6,512 nucleotides of DNA, from contig CALEGL010000047.1 in assembly GCA_937876495.1 (NCBI GenBank), forward strand, positions 1 through 6,512, given 5' to 3'. The notes beneath the pieces were generated by a model. The model was not told the DNA's origin, searched no databases, and saw only the letters and a program-made list of their open reading frames with translations. The stretch comes from an uncultured Bifidobacterium sp. Lineage in GTDB: Bacteria > Actinomycetota > Actinomycetes > Actinomycetales > Bifidobacteriaceae. The translations under genes and the position numbers were made by a program. Below, one piece after another: positions 1 through 4,352 of this stretch (position 1 is the stretch's first letter; the number at the start of each line of letters is the position of its first letter).

Positions 1-374
1 CCGTGTACCCCGCCGCGCCCAGCGACGCCCGCCTCGTCATCGCTCCCGTGGACTGCAGGGCCTTGCGCGGGCGTCTGGATTCGGACGCCCGCGATGTCCG
101 CGCCGGCGTGGCGCTGACGGACCTGTCCGACCGAGGGACATACGTCTCGACGCTGGACGGTCTGGGCTCCCGTCGGGACGACCATGGCCTCGGATCGGTT
201 CTTGACCACGTCACCGGGCGCTTCGGACCGGCGCGAGTCGGAATCGGATACGCCGGCATCCGATCCGTCGGCCGAGACCGTGACATCGGCGACGACTGGA
301 GCATGCGGCGCTCCCTGCTGTCGGCGCGCTGCACGACGCACTGGGAGGAGATGGCCGTCGTCCACGCCGGCTAG
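1..374 (+). CDS. UmuC-like Y-family DNA polymerase, C-terminal end (5' truncated by window)
   Basis: Only the last ~123 residues are present. The frame is open to the left edge, so the GTG at base 3 is most likely an internal valine codon and not a start. Family knowledge: in UmuC-type translesion polymerases the catalytic palm and little finger are followed by a DUF4113 tail. Seen here: a strand reading RAGVALTDLSDRG near residues 33-45, matching the 'kaGVmLsdL' stretch that precedes the tail, then the DUF4113-like end (about residues 62-120) with a conserved Trp (DDWSMRR), LLSARCTTHWEEM (usually 'lSPrYTTrWdEL') and a short terminal VVHA. The Tyr of the usual 'RYTT' is Cys here. The protein would copy damaged DNA in SOS-type mutagenesis. 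The polymerase active-site acidic residues lie outside the window, so activity cannot be judged. It converges on comF with 41 bases between stop codons. Confidence 0.8.
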   Translation, partial: VYPAAPSDARLVIAPVDCRALRGRLDSDARDVRAGVALTDLSDRGTYVSTLDGLGSRRDDHGLGSVLDHVTGRFGPARVGIGYAGIRSVGRDRDIGDDWSMRRSLLSARCTTHWEEMAVVHAG

Positions 375-390
375 CCGACCGGCCAGCCGG
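367..390. terminator. Strong hairpin between the polymerase and comF, candidate bidirectional terminator
   Basis: Two 11-base arms, CCGGCTAGCCG and CGGCCAGCCGG, pair at 10 of 11 positions (one A-C mismatch) around a 2-base centre. The hairpin contains the TAG stop of the polymerase gene and lies 26 bases beyond the comF stop. Its position between two convergent genes fits termination of both transcripts. No T-run follows it on either strand, so it would be an atypical terminator or an RNA-stabilising stem. Confidence 0.45.
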
Positions 391-415
391 AAAGGGACGG
401 CGGATGAGGGACCCG

Positions 416-1225
416 TCAGAGACTGGCTGCAGGGATGACGGAGGAACGGCCAACCAAAGGGCGCCCTGGAATCCCCGCCTTCGGGGTCGAGGCCAGAGCG
501 ACTCCCGCCGCCACCTCGACGTCGACGCCGCGAAGCGCCGAGACGCAGCGTCGCATCGTCGACCCTGTGGTGACGATGTCATCCACCAGCAGAACCATAG
601 GCCGCGTCCCCATCGTCGGTAGTCGTTCCAGTTCGGAGCGGACCACATCCACACCCCCGGACAGCCTTCCGGCACGCTGAGCGGCATGGGAGGCCTCCAC
701 CGACCTCGCCAGCCCCGCGGGCAGATGAAGCAGAGGCAGAACCTTCGCATCCATGCCTCTGCGCCGAAGAAGGGAGGCCAGAAGACGGGTCAGCGACAAC
801 ATGTGCCATCGTCCCCGGCGACGAAGCGAGGACGCCGAGGAAGGAAGCGGAATGAGGACGACGCACGCATCCACGGCATGGGGGCGAAGCGCCGGCAGAG
901 ACATGACCTCCTCGGTGATCAGTCGCGACAGAACCGACGCCAGACATCCCGTGCATTCCTCGTCGCCGTGATCCTTCCATTCGAGCAGCACACGACGGAT
1001 GGCCCCCCGATAGTCGGCGCAGCACAGGCAGACGCCCGTGAGAGTCCCTGGCAGAGGACGCTCACGCCGGCCATCCAGCAGGCCGAGGCAGGACTCGCAC
1101 AGGATATGATCCGGTCTTCCGCAGCCGGCACACGCCCGCGGAAGAAGCACGTCCCGGAGTGACGTGAGCAGGGCCGCCACGCCCGAACCATGACGCCCGT
1201 CGGCGGCCTCGGCATATGTGAACAT
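416..1225 (-). CDS. comF: ComF family protein (zinc-ribbon plus phosphoribosyltransferase domain)
   Basis: About 269 residues with the ComF architecture. The N-terminal zinc-ribbon-like part has C-A-G-C at 32-35 and C-E-S-C at 43-46, plus a further Cys group (CLCC, 66-69). The linker motif AIRRVLLEWKDHGD follows at about 74-87. The C-terminal half is a type I phosphoribosyltransferase fold whose PRPP loop, VLLVDDIVTTGSTM, lies at about 211-224 with the acidic pair at 215-216. Family knowledge: ComF proteins act in DNA uptake in competent bacteria and are widespread in non-competent ones, where the role is unclear; it is likely cytoplasmic. An extra C-T-G-C at 91-94 is unusual. The start is uncertain. 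The ATG at 1225 has only a G-rich stretch directly before it; the frame extends to a GTG at 1306 (296 residues) without a visible ribosome site. The gene lies 158 bases downstream of the HAD gene on the same strand, possibly cotranscribed. Confidence 0.85.
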   Translation of the reverse strand: MFTYAEAADGRHGSGVAALLTSLRDVLLPRACAGCGRPDHILCESCLGLLDGRRERPLPGTLTGVCLCCADYRGAIRRVLLEWKDHGDEECTGCLASVLSRLITEEVMSLPALRPHAVDACVVLIPLPSSASSLRRRGRWHMLSLTRLLASLLRRRGMDAKVLPLLHLPAGLARSVEASHAAQRAGRLSGGVDVVRSELERLPTMGTRPMVLLVDDIVTTGSTMRRCVSALRGVDVEVAAGVALASTPKAGIPGRPLVGRSSVIPAASL

Positions 1226-1354
1226 CCTCCCATCATCCGCATATGGGTCGGGTTCCGACCGGCCCACTGAACGACGTGGATGCCGAGGCAAGGGACGCCA
1301 GCGCACGACCGGGATTCGCGACCGGAGGTTCCCATACAGCGAAGAGGAAGGAAA

Positions 1355-1400
1355 CGGAACGACGCGGAGCGGAACGATGAGCGCTAGAGCGCCGGAACGA
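1355..1400. repeat. Three short direct repeats CGGAACGA at the end of the HAD gene
   Basis: The octamer CGGAACGA occurs at 1355-1362, 1370-1377 and 1393-1400, the last inside the HAD coding region. The spacings, 15 and 23 bases, are not equal. A small inverted repeat, GCGCT-AG-AGCGC (1381-1392), covers the HAD stop codon. The remaining sequence between the HAD stop and the comF start (1226-1383) shows no clear promoter. The repeats could be a protein-binding cluster or chance in GC-rich DNA. Confidence 0.25.
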
Positions 1401-2220
1401 CGGGGGCGCCCAGACTCGCCGGCTCCCGCAGGCGCGACGCGAGGACGTCGCAGACCCGCAGCGTCTGATCGGGACCGCTCACCCGAACGGCGAACACGCC
1501 GGCGGCTATCACGGGATAGTCGTTGCCATCGGGGTCCATGCGGTCGCCGACGAAGACAATCGAGCCGACGTCGATGCGGAGAAGATCGGCAAGACGGCGC
1601 ACAGCATAGGCCTTGTCGATGCCTTTGAGAGAGACGTCCACGCTGGTCGATCCTCCCGATCTCACCTCCAGATGCGGCAGGTCTGCGGCGACGGCCTCAG
1701 CGAGACGGTTCTTGAGGACGTTCGTCGGATCCCAGGACTCCTTGGCGGAGGACGGGGCCAACTGCCCGAGCGCGGAGAAGGTCACCTGGCTCCCCCTATC
1801 CTCGATGCGATCGCCCCACACATCCTCGAACCATATGCCCTGCTCGCGCGCGTGCCGCTCCAGCGACTCGGCCGCCGCCGCGCGATCCTCCGGGCTGAGG
1901 TCATAGGAATACAGACATCGCCAGGAGGATCCGTCCCACCGGTAGCAGCGGGTGCCGCTGGTGGGCATGAGCACCATGGCAGAACGGTTCGTCGAGGGGC
2001 CAAGGACGTCAAGCACCTGGCGACGAACAAGACCGAGACGCCCCCCGGTGATAACGGCGACGGTGGTGAGGGCCGTGAGCCCGGACAGGCTCCTGCCCAT
2101 AGCCTCGCTCATCGGCTGCTTGGATCGGGCAAGCGTATTGTCCAGATCGAAGGCCACGGCTCGGATGCCCCGGGGAAGATCCACGGGAACGAGATCCGAC
2201 CCATCATGCGCCATCGACAT
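1384..2220 (-). CDS. HAD-IIB family hydrolase, phosphomannomutase-like
   Basis: About 278 residues forming a HAD phosphatase with a C2b-type cap. Counted from the ATG at 2220, HAD motif I is FDLDNTLA (about 24-31), with the nucleophile and acid/base aspartates both present. Motif II is VAVITGG (about 54-60). The cap carries RIEDRGSQVTFSALGQLAP (about 138-156) and GSTSVDVSLKGIDKAYAV (about 190-207), where the Lys of GIDK serves as motif III. Motif IV is VGDRMDPDGNDYPV (about 224-237). The cap signature is shared by HAD-IIB sugar phosphatases and resembles eukaryotic-type phosphomannomutases, so the substrate is likely a sugar phosphate; mutase and phosphatase activity cannot be told apart from sequence. 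For the start, ATG 2220 follows a G-run at 7 bases and ATG 2214 has GAGG 8 bases upstream; the frame also opens at GTG 2241. All motifs are intact. It is divergent from the metallopeptidase gene. Confidence 0.87.
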   Translation of the reverse strand: MSMAHDGSDLVPVDLPRGIRAVAFDLDNTLARSKQPMSEAMGRSLSGLTALTTVAVITGGRLGLVRRQVLDVLGPSTNRSAMVLMPTSGTRCYRWDGSSWRCLYSYDLSPEDRAAAAESLERHAREQGIWFEDVWGDRIEDRGSQVTFSALGQLAPSSAKESWDPTNVLKNRLAEAVAADLPHLEVRSGGSTSVDVSLKGIDKAYAVRRLADLLRIDVGSIVFVGDRMDPDGNDYPVIAAGVFAVRVSGPDQTLRVCDVLASRLREPASLGAPVVPAL

Positions 2221-2296
2221 CGCCTCGCCCCCCATCCTCACGACCTATGGGGTCATCGTATCGCATCCGTTCGCCGCTCTGGCTATGGTGGGGGTC
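2221..2296. promoter_or_regulatory. Divergent intergenic region with candidate -10 elements
   Basis: This gap separates the minus-strand HAD gene from the plus-strand metallopeptidase gene and must supply at least one promoter. On the minus strand TACGAT (2260 to 2255) resembles a -10 box and lies 13 bases before the GTG at 2241. On the plus strand TATGGT (2284-2289) lies 7 bases before the ATG at 2297, the geometry expected for a leaderless transcript. Neither has a convincing -35 at the right distance. A short inverted repeat GACC-tatgg-GGTC (2242-2254) lies in the middle of the region and could be an operator, but it is only 4 bases per arm. Confidence 0.35.
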
Positions 2297-2728
2297 ATGC
2301 ACACCAGACCGCCATGGGAGTCGCGAATCTATCGAAACCGGCACGGCCGGGGCCTGAGGACGCCGATGTTCGGCGTCAGGCTTCCCCGATACCGCACGAG
2401 AAGCGGCATGTTCGACGACATGGCGGCCGCGCAGATCCGGCGTCTTCATGACGCCTGGCCCGAACTCGTCGACCCGGTGCAGTTCGCCGTGGAGGACGTC
2501 CCTCCCTCCACGCCGGCACCGTGGGAGGACGAACCTGACCTGATGTCGAGATGCTTCGCGGCAGGCAGAGGGACGCCCGCTCGCATCGTGCTGTACCGTC
2601 TGCCCCTGCAGACGCATAACCCCGACCGCGAGGATCTGCAGTGGGCGATCCGGGACGAGCTCGTCTCGCGTCTTGCTGAACTCGCGGGCCGGCGGCCGGA
2701 GGAGATAGACCCCGATTGGGGCATGTAG
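2297..2728 (+). CDS. Zincin-like metallopeptidase family protein with degenerate active site
   Basis: 143 residues. The N-terminal part has the features of the actinobacterial branch of the zincin-like 'metallopeptidase family' (PF06262 type): a basic segment RNRHGRGLRTP (13-23), then LPRYRTRSGMFDDM (29-42), and the conserved FAVEDVPP (63-70). The next conserved block, ARIVLYRLPLQ (95-105), leads to the helix that should hold HExxH. Here it reads RDELVSRLAEL (119-129): the Glu is kept, but both zinc-binding His are absent, so proteolysis is unlikely. Family knowledge: actinobacterial members beside envelope and mannose-activation genes are often degenerate at this motif. A regulatory or scaffold role is inference. 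The ATG at 2297 is preferred over the in-frame ATG at 2285 because the family start is short and a G-run precedes it. The gene is convergent with the DUF5719 gene. Confidence 0.82.
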   Translation: MHTRPPWESRIYRNRHGRGLRTPMFGVRLPRYRTRSGMFDDMAAAQIRRLHDAWPELVDPVQFAVEDVPPSTPAPWEDEPDLMSRCFAAGRGTPARIVLYRLPLQTHNPDREDLQWAIRDELVSRLAELAGRRPEEIDPDWGM

Positions 2729-2810
2729 AACCACGGCGATCGGCGCATACGACCGGATGAATCCTGTGAGCCCTGTCGGACGGAACGGCAGCGGACCAGC
2801 GGAAAGTCGA

Positions 2811-2847
2811 CGCGGCATGCGTTTGCGAACGTCCGGCTCATGACGCG
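2811..2847 (-). terminator. Candidate terminator downstream of the DUF5719 gene
   Basis: Nine-base arms CGCGGCATG (2811-2819) and CATGACGCG (2839-2847) pair at 8 of 9 positions, and the loop contains a second stem, CGTT-tgcg-AACG (2820-2831). Read on the minus strand, the structure starts three bases after the DUF5719 stop and is followed by TCGACTTTCC, which holds a short T-stretch. A second weaker stem, CTGTCG/CGGCAG (2773-2791, one G-T pair), lies further on. Together they could end transcription from both convergent genes; the lack of a full T-run keeps this tentative. Confidence 0.4.
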
Positions 2848-2849
2848 AT

Positions 2850-4352
2850 TCACTGAAGGATGTTCTGGTTCCGGGACGTCCGTACGGTGACCAGCGCCGG
2901 CTCCAGAGCCGTCGCTCCGAGAAAGGCCACAGCCGCCACGGATTTGCCGGACATGTCGGAGCGCGATGCTCGGACCCCCCATGACAGCGCGCCCGAGGAT
3001 CGCACCGTCACCGCGGCCGCCGATCCACCCAGGTGGGACGGGAGGGGACCCGGCGCAGGTTCGGGGGGAGTCGTGCGGTGCCGAGATTGGGCGGTGTACC
3101 CGGACGAACCGTAGACCCTGCGCGTGCCGGGAACAACGGCTAGAGGGGCAGGCGCTGCCCACACGGTGCCGGACACTGCCGAAGAGAGGGCCAACGCAGC
3201 GTGCCTGGAAGAAGGCGCGACGGGAAGAGAGGCGAAGTCGGACTGCCCCGACCCGCCCGTCCGCGTGACCACTGCGGACGCCGTCACCGCCGAGTCTGAC
3301 GACACGGCAAGCGCGTAGGCGCCCTTCGGAGCGGTCCCCGGACCGGCGGAGCTCACCCGCGATGCCGTCAGATCCACGGCGCTGGCGCTGGACGACCCCG
3401 AGGATGTCAGCCAAGTCAGCGTCGCATGGCCGGAACGCCGGGAGAACAGAACCACGCGCACGGCATCCCCTGCAAGCACCCCAGGAATGGACGCAGCCCG
3501 TGACGCCGCTGCCGCGGGAAGTGCATAGTCGGATCCGGCCACGGTCAGACCATCCATGGAGACGCTGCGGACCACTGCCGCGACGGGCGTCTGAGTGCTG
3601 GTGAGGGTGATGACCAGCCCCTTCTGCCCGGAGACGGCGGCGGACAGGTCCACGGTTCTTTCCCCTTGTGCCGGAACGGTGACGGTGCTTCCCGTCGACG
3701 GAGTCATCCGTCCCGCGGATTCCGTCCCCCAGATGCTCATCGCCACAGCCGTCGATTTCGAGGAGGGGTTGGCGATCACCAGCTGCTGCGTGGTGCCGGT
3801 CCGCGTGCCTGACAGAACGAAGGTCTGCGCCAGTGCCGGGGAGATGCAGGACGCCGCCGACAGGCCTTTGAGATCGCCGGTCGTGGCCCACGACGCCGTG
3901 GAGGCGGCCAGCCCCGTCCCCGATTCCACATCAAGGGATGTGGCGGACATAAGCCGCGATTCGCCCGAAGAATCCTCCGCGAGGACAAGGCTTCCATCAT
4001 TCAGCGAGGAGGTGGACAGGTCGCGGGAATCCGACGACCCATCCACCGCAGAGATAGTCGCCTGATACACGGAGCCGCTGGTCAGGTACCGAGACTCCGA
4101 GGCGATGTTCCCCTCGGAGATACGGAACTCGCTGTCGCCGTATTCGGCGGTGTCGGCCAGGGACATTCGTGCGGGGCAGTAGAGATCGGTCTGGGCGGCG
4201 GCGACACGGCTGGTTCTCGTCAGCGTTCCGGTCACGCCGTCCACCCACCCCGATGCGGGACGATACAGGGCGAGACCCGTCATCACCGCGACGATGACCA
4301 CGACCGTGACGGCCGCGACGACTATCCTCCACATGGAATGCATCCGACGCAT
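2850..4352 (-). CDS. DUF5719 family membrane-anchored extracytoplasmic protein
   Basis: 500 residues. A single N-terminal hydrophobic helix (about residues 8-30, rich in Val/Ala, flanked by Arg) serves as signal anchor or uncleaved signal. The rest is a Ser/Thr/Ala/Gly/Val-rich beta-type extracytoplasmic region. It shows the DUF5719 pattern: a YCPA segment at about 58-61, AASCISP at about 166-172, a following hydrophobic strand and TQQLVIANPSS (about 188-198), then VTVPAQGERTVDL. The only cysteines in the outer part are at about 59 and 169, so they may form one disulfide. The usual aromatic 'WWF-G' after the second Cys is replaced by TFVLSG. Family knowledge: DUF5719 has no assigned biochemical activity and is typically encoded next to a GT2/multi-pass membrane protein, as here. 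The start ATG at 4352 is fixed by GGAGGTG at 9 bases and a one-base overlap with the upstream stop, which implies translational coupling. Confidence 0.85.
   Translation of the reverse strand: MRRMHSMWRIVVAAVTVVVIVAVMTGLALYRPASGWVDGVTGTLTRTSRVAAAQTDLYCPARMSLADTAEYGDSEFRISEGNIASESRYLTSGSVYQATISAVDGSSDSRDLSTSSLNDGSLVLAEDSSGESRLMSATSLDVESGTGLAASTASWATTGDLKGLSAASCISPALAQTFVLSGTRTGTTQQLVIANPSSKSTAVAMSIWGTESAGRMTPSTGSTVTVPAQGERTVDLSAAVSGQKGLVITLTSTQTPVAAVVRSVSMDGLTVAGSDYALPAAAASRAASIPGVLAGDAVRVVLFSRRSGHATLTWLTSSGSSSASAVDLTASRVSSAGPGTAPKGAYALAVSSDSAVTASAVVTRTGGSGQSDFASLPVAPSSRHAALALSSAVSGTVWAAPAPLAVVPGTRRVYGSSGYTAQSRHRTTPPEPAPGPLPSHLGGSAAAVTVRSSGALSWGVRASRSDMSGKSVAAVAFLGATALEPALVTVRTSRNQNILQ

Noticed and set aside
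1672..2451. Plus-strand 259-residue open frame opposite the HAD gene
   Set aside because: Antisense shadow; the HAD motifs on the other strand are all intact.
2710..2721. CCCC-gatt-GGGG hairpin as terminator of the metallopeptidase gene
   Set aside because: Only four base pairs, inside the coding region and not followed by a T-run.
2446..3891. Long minus-strand open frame (481 residues) in another frame of the DUF5719 gene
   Set aside because: Arg/Ser/Gly-rich shadow of GC-rich coding DNA; no family motifs, and the frame with signal anchor, conserved DUF5719 blocks and strong ribosome site explains the region.
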